From: Bugula neritina
Taxonomy: Eukaryota > Bryozoa > Gymnolaemata > Cheilostomatida > Bugulidae
Length of the DNA stretch: 64,000 nt
Assembly (NCBI GenBank): GCA_964035545.1
Contig: OZ037770.1
Location: 10,256,973-10,320,972, forward strand
Reading direction: 5' to 3'
This document shows positions 45,172 to 57,965 of this stretch, in pieces (position 1 is the stretch's first letter; every line of letters begins with the position of its first letter). The notes under the pieces were generated by a model, which was given only the letters and a program-made list of their open reading frames with translations, was not told the origin of the DNA and did not search any database. The position numbers were made by a program, and so were the translations under genes.

Positions 45172-48100
45172 TATAAGCTGCCACTTCAGCATTGGTCAAT
45201 GACCAAAAGCACAAAAATGCTTTCAAATTCTTTTTTTCCGAAATTTATCATAAAGAAATGTTTTTTTTTATTTTTTTTCGGAATGCTAATTAATATGTGT
45301 GCTTATATCAAAATATTTATCTCCTAAAAGAACAGTTCCATAACATTGTTGGAATTTTATGTAGTAGTCAAACTTGAAATTTGTATTGACTTTGCTCTCT
45401 ATATTATGATCTAACTAAATCCCTACTAGGAGGAAACAACCCTTAATTGTAAATTGAGTACCAGGGGTATTGCAAAACCATTTTTTGTAATTGTAAGTTA
45501 TGTGCATCTTCTAACAAAAGGAAAACTTTGAGAGAAGTGGGTACAGCCAACTTTTCTTCTTCACTTCTTTAGCTGCACTGACTCATACCATAACGAAAAT
45601 AGGTAACAGTTAAAAAGCTATTGCCATAAAGCTTTCAAAAAAAAGCACCTGTCACACATGTTATCAAATGTATGCTTTAGTTGACTGAAGTGAGACTAAA
45701 GTATGAGAAACTGGAGAAGGAATTCTTAGCTAGTAGAAAGAAGACTAAAGAGGAACTGAACAGATACATGGAGAGAGAAGTTGAAACTGTTTTGTCTCAA
45801 CTGAGTAACAGTAGAATGAAGATAGAAGCTCAACTTAGACAAAACCATCAGGTGTGTGTAGAAGTTAAAATGTTATATCCTCAGCAAAGCTGAGTTATGT
45901 TTACTAGGTTCCTGTTTTGTGATGGTTTTATATAATTATTGTAACTATCGATGTTTTGTAGACCTATTCATTCGCTTAGAAAGCAAGCAATGATGTCACT
46001 GAGCATAAGTGTACCGTTCATTCAGGATTAGCAATTTTAGAATTTCAACCAGTTGTCAGTCTGCATCTATTCACTTTAAACCTGAATACCAATATGGTTT
46101 ACAAAAATTTGTTTAATTTTTTTTATTCTCAATAGTGCAAGGAACTTATATATTAGTGTACGTAATGTGATACTGTTTTTCATACAATGATATATATGTA
46201 CATAATACTGTGTGCGTTACAAATTTACCATCTTTCACTTCAGTCATGAATATATTCTGTTTCAGTTATAAAAAAAGTTACAAAGAAATGTGAAGTATGT
46301 CTTTGTTATTGTGTATCTGCTTAGCAACTGTTATATGTTATATTATATACAGCGTGTTGTACTAATTAGCAATATCCACTGCTAGTAATACGTTTGATGC
46401 AGAATATTATGAGCAGCCGTAGAGAGATATGAAGTAGGTCATGGTAATTGTGTATCTGTCTAACAACTGTTCATATTTGGTCACATGTTACAGGTGGATC
46501 TGGTTAGAGGATTTGCAGAGATTAAAGACAGAATACAGAGACTGATATCTGTTGAGATACCTAAACTAGAGCTGTGTGATGTCATGTCTCTAAAGGTCAA
46601 AGGTTAGTATACTAAACTAGAGCTGTGTGGTGTCGTATCTCTAAAGGTCAAAGGTTAGTATACTAAACTAGAGCTGTGTGATGTCATGTCTCTAGAGGTC
46701 AAAGGTTAGTATACTAAACTTTAGCTGTTTGATGTCACTTCTCTAAAGGTTAAAGTTAATAATTCTGCAATCAAGCTTGGTATGTGTAGTAAAATTCTCT
46801 AGCTGGTGAGCTGAATTTTTGACAAGATTTTCCTTAGTTTGCTGTTTCCTAATAGACCATGCATGGTAACCTCAGCCAATCAGGTTGTGTACCAACTCAA
46901 AAATCACCGGCTTTCCATGTACCGATCTCAGCGAGATAGATCCATGGAAAGACGGCAAAGATAGATCTCCTTCGATCTGAGCGGGTCGGTCTGTCGAGCT
47001 CGAACTCAGATCGATCTCATGTCAATAAGACCATGGAAAGACGCCAGATCGATCTGAGAAGTAGAAAAAGACTGCGAGCTACAATGTTGTCTGCTAATAA
47101 TAATGATAACTTATTGATAATTACTAAGCAAAGTATTAAATAATCATGATAACCGCTTTTTCAGATGCCAAAACTTTGACTTTCAGTACAATGATTAAGA
47201 AAACTCAATTATATGCAGTAGAACGTAAAAAAATGGGAAAATTCAAATTGAATTTAAATGACTATCAAAACTTAGTTTCATTAGCTGTTTTCTTTGTAAT
47301 TTTAAGCCTAACAGTCCTGTAAGTTTATTAATAATCTGCAAGACAGCCATTAATTTTATATAAGCTGTCAAGCTAAAAAATTAAAACTAATTATTTTAAA
47401 TTGGCCAAATTACCATACACTGAAAGCTTTGCTGCGTATAGTTTATAGCTGGGATTAAATTTTAGACTACTACCATCTTGTTTTCAACAGTAGTAGGTTT
47501 AATCACTCAAATAGGTGAACAAATTATACTTTTAAAGTATCCTTCACTTAAGAGGAGGCAACTTCGCGAGATATATCTGACACTCTTATGGAAAAACGAT
47601 CGATCTAAGCACATTTTTCAGATCGATCTCAGCGAGATCGATCTGAGATCGGTACATGGAAAGCCCGTGAATATCTCCACTATAACTTATATCAGGTTTT
47701 GAAAGCTCAAGTGCAAAATGCATGCTTTTAAAAAACAGCTCTCCAACTTTTATGCATTGTTGTATTCCATATCCAAGTGTATGAGTTTTGAGTTCATTTT
47801 GTAAACTATTAAAATTGATTGTTAAAAAGAAAAATTAAAAACTACATGTCTGCAAGAATACCCTGGTACAATTTCGCCACAACCTCAGCTGTTTCTGCAT
47901 AACATACTTTATGGCTCTTATATTGACATGGTGGTAAATTACTTGGTTTTATAGCGGCTGGGTAAAATTCAAACACTGAAATTTGAACACAAGTCTGATT
48001 GCCGAGTTTTACATGACCAGTTGATACTTGTATTTTGATTGGCCTAATATTTCACACTGTAGTTTATCTGAGATGACACTTCCCGCTTTAGGGATGCTAT

Positions 48101-50701
48101 TATAGGCATTCGTATTGTGAAATCTGTTTATTGAAAGAAATATATTAGCTTACGTCACTATGCCAACTTTCTTACAAAAATTGTAATAAAATATGCAGCT
48201 ACAACTTAGGCGACTTCATGGTAGACACTGCTTGGAACTTTAAATCAACCACTGCTGTCACTTGTTAGTATGGTAAATCAATAGCGAGAGCGTAACACTG
48301 TAATGTTAGTGCTACCCTATATTCATCAGTTCTATTGTAGAATAGTATGTTAGGAACGTATAGGACATAAGAACATTAGTCTAGGGCAGTGGTTCACAAC
48401 CTGGGGGGAATTTATACGTTTAAAGGGGGAATTTCGACTGAAAAATTCACACAATTTGTTGAAGACTTTTTGAGCTCTTGCAAGTTACATGTGTAAGTTT
48501 TCACCTTAGTTCATCAATATAATCAAACCATATTCTGCAATCTCAGTTTACTTCTAAATGAATGTGTTTATTAATCGCTCTACCCTAACTTCTCTCTGTG
48601 CTACTTCGAAGGGAGGTCAAAAAATCTGCCAAAACCAACAGGCCAACTTTCAGCAGCCACGCAAGTCAATCTCTATGAACTGTATACTACTTACTTAGTG
48701 AATATATATATATATATATGATACACTAAATAATCTGAACCTAAGAATGCAGGAGTGCAATCATTGCATATTATTGCATTTCATAGCAGCATCAATGTAT
48801 TTAAAGTTGTACTAAAGTGGTGGCATCTATCACAAAAATGCTGTCGTTCCCCGGAATCGGATGAACTTTTATAGGAAAAGAACCTGTTCTAATTTTAGGT
48901 AAAATTTCACACTAGTGTTAAATTTTCAAACTGCTGTGTGTTTTATAACATAATAACAAGATAATATAACTGTATTATGATAATTACATTATATGCAAAT
49001 ATAATAGAACAATATATATTGCATTGTATCATATATAATCATTATGTCAGTCGTAAGTTTTTTTTGAAAGAGGGAAACTAATAGTCAACATTTGTGAAAG
49101 GGGGAAATAGTGTGAAAAAGGTTGGGAACCACTAGCCTAGGGTCTGTTTGTATGTAGAGCAGTAGCACAGTCACAGCACATTCACACTACCTGCTCTATC
49201 TTGTCTATCAAACACATGAGTTGCAGTGATAATAATCATTTTGTGATTATGATTATTGACTAAAGAAAAAATGGAAATGCTAAAAGTTTGTTTGTGGAAG
49301 CAATGGATAGATGATAGATAGTTTAGTAAGAGGTGTACGATATGCTGTATTACAATAGTAGCGACATAGGCCATATGCGTGTGTGTGTGTATATGTGTGT
49401 ATGTAATATGAACAATAGTTCCAACAGTGTCGCCCGCTGACTTTCTCTTAACTTGCTTAGTATTACATTTTACATTGTAGAAGAGAGGAGAGAAATAGAA
49501 GCAGAACTGGTTCCTGCAGCAGACATGATTATTAGCTTAGATCAAGGAGTGACAACTCCTACTCTTCCTAAATCTCTCAAACTCATACAGTCTGTTGATG
49601 TTTCTGATAGCTGTTTGTCTGTCTGTAAAAATGAGGATAACACTTATGTAGGACTAGGTAATGGTGCAGGAATAGACAGAATAAATGAGCGTTTCAGTGT
49701 TTCCAAGTCTTTTGGTACTGTTGCTAAAAATGTAACTGGGATAGCAGTTTACACCAACCAGTTGTATGCTTTAGTTTGTGTCTGTGATAATGATGATGTG
49801 TATGTCAGTGATCCTCATTGGGAGGTACATGTGTATGATCTTACTGGGAAACAGGTGACCAGCTGGTCTCACCATGATAATAGTGTATTTGGTATAAACA
49901 AACTTGCTTTTGTTGATGACCAGGTTGTAGTTCCTGATAGACACAGTAAAAGACTTACAATCTACTCTCTTACTGGGGAGGTAATTAAACATGTCTCCTG
50001 CCCTCTACTCAGTGATAGTTATACAGCAATATGTGCAACAGACATACATTGTGTAGTAGTTTCTGACTCTGGTTCCTCTCAAGTATTTAAATTAGACTTG
50101 ACAACAGAGAAAGTCATCTGGACATGCAAGGATGTATCTCAACCAGAAGGTGTGACCTGCTATAGAAGTAAATATATTCTTGTGACTAACTGCATCAGTC
50201 AAACTACCGTCTGGATACTGGATGTGAAGACAGGTTAGTGATTTCCGCTTTTTAATGCGTGCATGAAAAGCATATGTATATTTGACATGTAAAATTTGTT
50301 CCATATATAAACTACATGTTCCTGTATGATTATACTGAATATTGTATACACCAAACACAATCAGTGGGTTAGTGTGTTGGTAAAGCCATTTGATGACAAT
50401 ATTCACAGCTCTACTGTATTTTTATGGCGATCATATCCTCGTGTCATGGCATTGATTTCTCAGTATTACAGGCATATTGATTATAACTTTGTTAGCACAT
50501 AACAAAATATACTAATACAACACTAAACAGTAAGATTTATTGAAGCAGTGAATTTGATATACTGTAGGTACACAGTTATCTATGCTCAAAGATCCAACTG
50601 TTAGGAGTATTAGTAATGTACTTGATCTCCATGTGTATAAAGACATGCTGATTGTACCCAGAAATTTGGAGAAGAAAGTTCTATTTTACCAGCTCAATTA
50701 A
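43357..50701 (+). CDS. TRIM-type RING/B-box/coiled-coil/beta-propeller protein (tandem copy 1)
   Basis: Probable RING E3 ubiquitin ligase of the TRIM superfamily. Exons: 43357-43514, 43648-43804, 43931-44114, 44656-44837, 45681-45851, 46494-46602, 49481-50233, 50568-50701; all GT-AG, 615 aa. RING: Cys11, Cys14, Cys28, His30, Cys33, Cys36, Cys49, Cys52. A B-box-1-like zinc region at 75-103 and a second Cys/His set at 134-157. Helical, charged coiled-coil exons 167-320. The C-terminal exons (321-615) have repeated strands such as WEVHVYDLTGKQV and KRLTIYSLTGEVI, like NHL/WD-type propeller blades; no filamin or SPRY domain is seen. Such genes are expanded in many invertebrates and some act in immunity, which is inference here. 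Intron 6 has repeated donor sites and two MITEs. Confidence 0.9.
45050..45176. repeat. (TA)n microsatellite with TACA interruptions
   Basis: About 125 bases of TA repeats with regular catatata steps, in intron 4 of TRIM gene 1. Frames in it (Tyr-Ile repeats) are artefacts. Confidence 0.95.
46565..46757 (+). repeat. 51-bp tandem repeat of the exon 6 end and its splice donor
   Basis: Four units of actagagctgtgtgatgtcat...aaaggtcaaaggttagtat. The real donor is at 46603; copies lie at 46654 and 46705 and a decayed one near 46755. Choice of a downstream donor would add lysine, glycine and then a TAG stop. Confidence 0.93.
46905..47669. mobile_element. MITE with GATC-rich inverted ends, 765 bp
   Basis: Ends CACCGGCTTTCCATGTACCG and (inverted) CACGGGCTTTCCATGTACCG, continuing into atctcag. 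Both ends hold many gatcgatct/agatcgatct palindromes. AAT flanks both sides (46902-46904, 47670-47672). It sits in intron 6 of TRIM gene 1 and is absent from gene 2. No transposase was found. Confidence 0.8.
48387..49134. mobile_element. Non-autonomous hAT element, 748 bp
   Basis: Terminal repeats CAGTGGTTCACAACCTGGGG and (inverted) TAGTGGTTCCCAACCTTTTT, a classical hAT terminus. Flanking 8-bp direct repeat gtctaggg/gcctaggg (48379-48386, 49135-49142) with one mismatch. No coding frame. It is in intron 6 of TRIM gene 1 and absent from gene 2. Confidence 0.9.
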
Positions 50702-52850
50702 ATAGGTATTATGCATATAGTTACAGTGTGTATAGCATATAGTTACAGTGTGTATAGCATATAATGTAGCCTCGGGTATTTTATAAGAGGTAAATTTCCG
50801 AACCCTGAAACTTTTTATTTGATATAAATATAGCTTATCAGTCTGTTTTGCATGAAATAAATAAAACTATTTACCTGGTGTGTATCTGTATTTTATCTTG
50901 ATGTATTTTGTTCTCATGGTAATACAGTGAAATGACTCATCCATGTAATGCTGACTAAAAACTGTATACACAAGTTCAACTTTGCTTCTGGTGTACTCCA
51001 TATGCACTCCTTGTTTTGCATGTTGTCAGCTGGCACATCTAACGGTTGTTACTACTTAACACTACACAATATTAACATTCGTGTAAAATATAACTTGACT
51101 TGCATAGATTTGAATAATCAATATATTAAATGATTACAGAAATATGATGGAGAAAAGAACAAAGCAGTTTCTGCAGCAGATACATCTACTAGTTTATATT
51201 AGAGAGTGACAAGTGAGAAGATATTCAGGTACAAGACTAAATGATGAGAACTTCACTGGAGCAGCTGATTGGTCCGTTCATCTGACCTAGTAACATTATC
51301 TGACTATATACATTACTATGAAATATGACCTAGTAACAGTCTTACCCAGTTCCATGTTATTCAATCATTTACTGCTGTAGTAATTATTGCTTTCTAATTG
51401 TATTATTCATCATATTATTATTCATACATTTGCTGTGTTAGTTACAATAGTATTTACTCATCTGTTGTTACATAAACTATTAGATATTATCTATCATATA
51501 AATAACATAATATATAATATGACACTTCATGAATTACTTCTATATTAATTTCATTTTCTATCCTCCAGAGTTGAACCCCTGCATATCAATTACTTGCAAT
51601 ATCACAGAAAGTTTCTATACTATATACTCTTTGAAATTATAGAATATTAATATATTATAAATCTGCTCTCCTTCATTGTGTAACAAAATTCTATCAGAAT
51701 CTGGTAGTTTGTAATATCAGCACTAGAGAAACTCAGTATATGTGATATGTTAGTAATAATCAAATGCTTAGACTCCATGTTTTATAGAATATTAGCAGAA
51801 TCTGACACGCTGTCACTTTGTGATTTACGTCATCACTAGGTACATTTCTAATATTTAATATGCTGTATTTAAAATCGTACTCTATGCTATGGTTTTATAT
51901 TACTATGTGTTATGTACATTATTCAGTCTATGCGTTTGTGGAATAATAAATATTCTATGCTCTCATAAATACCTGGTGTTTTCACATTATATTTATTTGT
52001 TACTCGATGACTTTTCATTTGTTAGAATAAGCTAAATTTATTTTGAAACTTGAAACAGTACTGTTTGAATAATTTAGTCAACATTTGAGACTTTGTTAGC
52101 AGAAGCTATAAACTGAGCTGCAGTTGTACTAAGATGGTATAACAGTGTGTTTTGGTGATTTGGTTATGCTGTAACTTTCTCATTAATAACCAAGAGTAAA
52201 AATTACAACTCTAACGCATCATTTACCTGTATTTCATAGGTAGCGTACATGCCTTCTGCTTTTCTTAGCCTTAGTCAACCAGTCAGTTGAGTCTCATAGT
52301 TATACAATACTTATATAGTGATGATCTACAGGCACGCTATAATATTATATAAGAAGGCTGGTCTAATACTATTTTATTATTTCTTTGTCCAGTACATGGT
52401 AACTGTGCTGGATAATTATATGACCCTTGAATTTCTGAAAGAAGATTTGCTGATCCATTGTATTTCAACAAGTAATAATTCCACTCCGTTTTTAAGTGTT
52501 CTGCAATGTTGAAGTACTGTATTGACGCAATTTATTATATCATTCCGGCATCAATAAATTTAGTTATCTCACCTGCTCAAAGATAAACCTTTATTAGTGA
52601 TATTTGGCACTTTGATCAACAGTTAAGTTTATCATTTATAACAGCTACTCATATGTAGGCAAGGCCAAGAGTTTAAAATATTCTGGTAAACACCTTTTTT
52701 ATAAGGTGCTTATCAACTACTTAACCAGTCCTGTTACTGATATGTGAATGGTATATGTAGTTTCATTTTATTCACACATGCATTTCAGTGCTGGTTCATG
52801 ATAATACACATAATATAATTCATATTAATTGTTGTACTCTTTAGAATAAC
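50702..52850. other. Region between the TRIM genes
   Basis: Contains a 23-bp tandem duplication (about 50715-50762), AATAAA signals near 50857 and 51945, and the exon relic at 51150. The remainder is AT-rich with nothing recognised. It should include the promoter of TRIM gene 2. Confidence 0.5.
51150..51245 (+). pseudogene. Relic of the TRIM propeller exon start, downstream of gene 1
   Basis: The stretch gcagtttctgcagcagat and the following agagagtgacaagtg parallel the start of exon 7 of both TRIM genes (ctggttcctgcagcagac, then aaggagtgacaactc). It is broken by stops and short. A matching relic lies downstream of gene 2 at 58470, so it predates the duplication. Confidence 0.6.
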
Positions 52851-55800
52851 ATGGCTGCAGCAGAAGAAGTTGTGTGTGGATTCTGTTTACTTGAAGAAGG
52901 TTTAGAGAATCCCAAGTGTCTACCATGTGGTCATGTACACTGTTTACTGTGTCTTACTCGTAATGTTGGTGTGAATGACATGATCAGGTGTCCCTGGTGT
53001 AGGTAAGTTAGTTTTGTATAGACAGAGCTGAGACATGCTGCTGCTAAAAAGATAATGATTTCACCTCATACTGAATTATTGCCTAACATTACATATAATT
53101 TCAATTATTACTGAATAATTATGTATCTTGTCACAGAGAAGTGTTTGATGTGAGAGTGGAGAATCTTCCATCTGCTGATGTAGAGGACAACTCCGTATCA
53201 TGTGACGTCTGCACTAAGAAAGGGATAGAGAAAGTACCAGCAGTAACCTACTGTGCTGTGTGTCGTAAACTATTTTGTAGAAAACATGAGGAGGTAATTC
53301 TCTCACATAACTTTTTTTAAATCAGTTTATGACTGTTGCTGTGTTCATTTTGCTGTTGCTAAGCTTTTCAATGTAAATAATTAGCTATAAATTTACTTTA
53401 GTTTAGAGTGCTTTTATTTTATTTATGACACCCTTCACAATGTGACAATTTTTTTAAATACATATTCTGTTATATTCAGTCACATGATGACACCAATGAT
53501 GACCACCAGAAGATGACCATCTCTGACTACAGAATACAAGCTAAGAGACTGGAGAAAAGAGTTTGTCCCAAACACACAGCATACCCCTACATACACGGAT
53601 GTAGAGTCTGTGTACAGCTGTTCTGTGTGCAGTGTGTATCTCAGACTAACTTGTGTATTGGAGGTAACTCTACTGTTCTCATATCCTTTCATATCAATAC
53701 TTTAGAGCTTTTTACTTGTGTTGTAGTATGTTTGAGTATTTAGTCTTAGTAGGCCACATTGTCTATCAACACTGTCTATTCATTCTTATTTCGGAAGCTT
53801 GAATACTGTTATTGTGTATTCATCACATAAAAGAAGGTAGAAATCAATACAGAAGTGATGCTTCAAACAAGTTGTGGGTTCATTAGTTCTGGTATTCTGG
53901 CTCCAATATTATTGTTACAGTAAAATCAAGAATATCCCATTAAACTCAAGATTTTAGAGTCTTCTTAGCTGAGTCTATTTAATTGCATATGTGTGCAGTT
54001 TTATGATTTGTTTCATTACTCGATATCCTTTCTGGCAAGCCAATCAATGAAGCGTATTGGAAATCTTGTGGCAGCAGTAGCCAATGAAATTTGAGCCATT
54101 CTTATGCGAAGGAATTTATTCACTCCTATAAAATTCAAATTGTGGCAGTGTTAGTTGGAGTTCATAAATCTCAAGAGTTCAAATAGGGTTCAATCAGGAA
54201 AGACTCGGTCTCATTACTCATAATATCTAAGTTAATCCACAACCTAAATACATGTTTAAATAGTGCTGGGTGGCATGGGAGTTTGTTAGGTAATTGAAGT
54301 ATATAATGTCAAGGAAAGGCAATTTTATTAAAATATTAATAGTGCTGTTGTGCTCCTGTGCCCTGTTTGAATTAGTCGTTAGCCAGATTTAAGAAAAAAC
54401 CTTCTATCAGGGGCTCTCCCACAGAGATGGCGACTATAAACTTTTAATAATGGTGATATTGTCATTGTTATTCAGGCAAATATTAGTATACAATTATTAA
54501 TGGTGATATTGTGCTCCTGTGACCCATTTGAATAAGTCCTTAGCCTGATTGAAGAACAAACTCTTTCCATCAGGGGTTTTCTCACAGGGATGACGACTAT
54601 ATATTTCTAAGAATTTTATTAATTGTGATATTGTCATTGTTATTCAAGCAAATATTAGTGTACATATGATTACATCACTGTGATGTAGATTCAGAGCACA
54701 AGATGGTTAGTCTAGATGAACTTATCACACAGTTGACAAACATAGAAGAACTGATAACTACTGAAGATAAGACATCTCATCTCTTCAAACAGATATCTAA
54801 GGCTATATCTGACTTTGATACTGAGACTGAAGACTTGCTGAGTATTCTTTATACACAGAGAGATGAACAGGTGAGATTCTGAAGAACACAGGCTACTCTC
54901 ATGTGTTTTCATAGTTCTGTAAGATATTATTGGTTGGTAAATGTCTAAGAAATTGTGATTAGTTTGTTTTACTGTAATTCTCATAGTATACAGCCAGACA
55001 AAGTGAAAGGGCCTAACTGATTGTTGTAAGTCTAGGAAGTGCTAAGCAATAATCCAGCTAAGGGATCTGAATTTATTTTAATTTGTATTTGTTTTCCCAT
55101 TTCAAAATTAGAGTGGGGATGTTGATTTTGTACCACAACTTTTTTATAGGCTTGAGGCTGTTTTCATTTATTGTAATTGAGCAATTAATATTTATAAGCT
55201 TTTGCTTCAAGTTCAATTTACATTTGCTCAGATAGTTTTAATTCTTCTATAAGGTACATGAAATAAATCTGACAGACTTGTGTCATGCCTTTGGTTTTTT
55301 CTTTAATCAACTTCTCCAACCGCCTAATTGAATTTTGAACGATTTTTGGTAATCAAGTTTTCAATCAGCCTATTAAGATTTTAAACACTTATAACAAGGG
55401 TACCTAGAATTAAAGCTATCAGTTTTTCCTATTTGTTTGTACCACTAAAAATGTGCGAATACCCATCAATGGTTTAAAAAGGCTTTTTATTTATTGGCTG
55501 GTAAGAAAAGCTGCATATCACTATAAACTGAGTCATTGTTTGATTTGACTAAAAGTGTATTTTCTGCGTCTTGATTTTATTTTGCCAGGAATAGTGTTGA
55601 CTTTTCTGGCTTGCAGTGACTTCAACTTTGGAAAGTTTCACCATAGGTTTTACGTATAAGTTATGTTTTAGTTGACTGAAGTGAGACTGAAGTATGAGAA
55701 ACTGGAGAAGGAATTCTTAGCTAGTAGAAAGAAGACTAAAGAGGAACTGAACAGATACATGGAGAGAGAAGTTGGAACTGTTTTGTCTCAACTGAGTAAC

Positions 55801-57965
55801 AATAGAATGAAGATAGAAGCTCAGCTTAAGCGAAACAACCAGGCATGTAGAATTTTTTCAGTTATCATAGCAGTATAGTGACTATTTGAATTAGTAACAA
55901 TAAATACTTGTAGTAAAGAAAACTAGAAATTATTTTTGATGATATCTACTTGTAATATATTATACCAGGTAGATTTTTTTTAAAATTTATCATTTCATTT
56001 TATTTTTTGCTACATCAGTTGGTAGACCACACACGTTGATATAATGCTCTAGATGGTGAATCTGGCATATTGAGTTATGTTTAGTTGAAGCACTACTAAG
56101 TGTATTTTGTTTTTGTGTACTGTAGGTGGATCTGGTTGAAGGATTTGCAGAGATTAAAGACAGAATACAGAGACTGATATCTGTTGAAATACCTGAACTA
56201 GAGCTGTGTGATGTCATGTCCCTTAAGGTCAAAGGTTAGTATACTAAACTAGAGCTATGTGGTGTCATGTCCCTAAAGGTCAAAGGTTAGTATACTAAAC
56301 TAGACCTGTGTGATGTCATGTCTCTAAAGGTCAAAGGTTATACAACCAAGCAAGTTATGCATCTCCTATAAGTTGCACTTTTTGACAAGATTTTAATTCC
56401 TTATCTGTTGTATTGGTATTTCAATGCAGGTATAAGATAGATACAAGTCCAGTGAACACAGACCAGAATATAGTCACCTTAGCTATTATAGTAAATTATG
56501 GAAATAGCTGGGAGGAAGCAATACATTAAATATGTATATAATAAGAAGAATAGTTCCTACAGTCTCCCTTACTAACTTTCACTCAACTTGTACTTTGTAG
56601 AGGAGAAGAGAGAAATAGAGGCAGAACTGGTTCCTGCAGCAGACATGATTATTAGTTTAGATCAAGGAGTGACAACTCCTACTCTTCCTAAATCTCTCAA
56701 ACTCATACAGTCTGTTGATGTTTCTGATTACTGTTGGTTTGTCTGTAAATATGAGAGTAACACTTATGTAGGGCTGGGTAATGGTGCAGGGATAGACAGA
56801 ATAGATGAGAGTTTCAGTGTTTCCAAGTCTTTTATTTCTCTTACCAACTTTGTAGTTGGAGTCACAGTACATAGGAATAAGCTGTATGCTCTAGAGCTTA
56901 TCAGCAGCACTAATTGGGAGGTACATGTGTATGATCTTACTGGGAAACAGGTGACCACCTGGTCTCATCATGATAGTAGTGGGTATGTAAACAAGCTTGC
57001 TATTGTTGATGATCAGGTTGTAGTTCCTGATAGACGCAATAAGAGGCTTACAATCTACTCTCTTACTGGGGAGGTAATTAAACATGTCCCCTGCCCTCTA
57101 CTCAGTAATAGTCGTACAGCAATATGTGTAGCAGACAGACATTGTGTAGTAGTTTCTAACTCTGGTTCCTCTCAAGTATTTAAATTAGACTTGACAACAG
57201 AGAAAGTCATCTGGACATGCAAGGATGTATCTCAACCACAAGGTGTGACCCGCTATAGAAGTAAATATATTCTTGTGACTAACTGCAGCAGTAAAACCAC
57301 CATCTGGATACTGGATGTGGAGACAGGTTGGTGATTGAAGTATTATAGTCTATGTGTACAAAATGTATTTATATTTGACATGTAAACTTTGTTTCATATA
57401 TAAACTACATGCTACTGTAGATACATTGTATAAAAATGCTTGATTATGCTGTATATATACACTACATATTACTATTTGATTATCTTGTATATATTATATA
57501 CACAAACCACAATCATTGGATGGGTGTGTTAGTAAGCCATTTCATCAAAGTAATAGCAGCTCTACTGTATATTATGATGTTTAAAACTATAATAATTTCT
57601 CTTAGCTACAGATACTTTCTAGTATGCTGTACAGTGTACACTGTTTACACTTGTGTAAAGTAAAGTATGTATTATTGAGTAATAGTTTTCTAAGTGACTA
57701 TTCAACAGTGCAGTTTAAAAGTTTATTCCCTAGTGTCATGGTATTAATTTCCCAGTATTACAAGTATATTGAATATAATTTTGTTAGCACATGACTAAAA
57801 TATATTGAAACAGTGACTTGTTATATTGTAGGTAGACAGTTATCTATGCTAGAAGATACAACTGTTAGGATTGATAGTAATGTACTTGATCTCCATGTGT
57901 ATAAAGACATGCTGATTGTACCCAGACGTGATGAGAAGAAAGTTGTATTCTACCAACTCAACTGA
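52851..57965 (+). CDS. TRIM-type RING/B-box/coiled-coil/beta-propeller protein (tandem copy 2)
   Basis: Paralogue of the gene at 43357. Exons: 52851-53002, 53137-53293, 53480-53663, 54689-54870, 55672-55842, 56126-56234, 56601-57326, 57832-57965, giving 604 aa. Two codons shorter at the N-terminus and nine shorter in the propeller exon. RING cysteines/histidine, B-box-like zinc sites, coiled coil and propeller are all intact. Exon 5 ends CAG|gcatgt where copy 1 has CAG|gtgtgt, so intron 5 appears to be a GC-AG intron; without that splice the protein would stop 12 codons on. Intron 3 has duplicated SINE pieces. Intron 6 is 366 bases against 2878 in copy 1, which gained two MITEs there. Role as in copy 1: a predicted ubiquitin ligase with a propeller for substrate or RNA binding. 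Confidence 0.9.
54351..54665 (+). repeat. Tandem duplication of a 5'-truncated SINE with its flank
   Basis: Two SINE 3' parts (54351-54442 and 54512-54603, each from gctcctgtg to gactata) alternate with copies of gatattgtcattgttattca...caaatattagt. The whole unit of about 160 bases is duplicated in tandem in intron 3 of TRIM gene 2. The tRNA-like heads are missing. Confidence 0.8.
56199..56345 (+). repeat. 51-bp tandem repeat of the exon 6 end and its splice donor (gene 2)
   Basis: Three units with donors at 56235, 56286 and 56337, spaced exactly 51 bases, homologous to the array in gene 1. Here too the extension runs into an immediate TAG. Confidence 0.92.

Noticed and set aside
45044-45226. 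Tyr/Ile-rich frames
   Set aside because: Products of the TA microsatellite.
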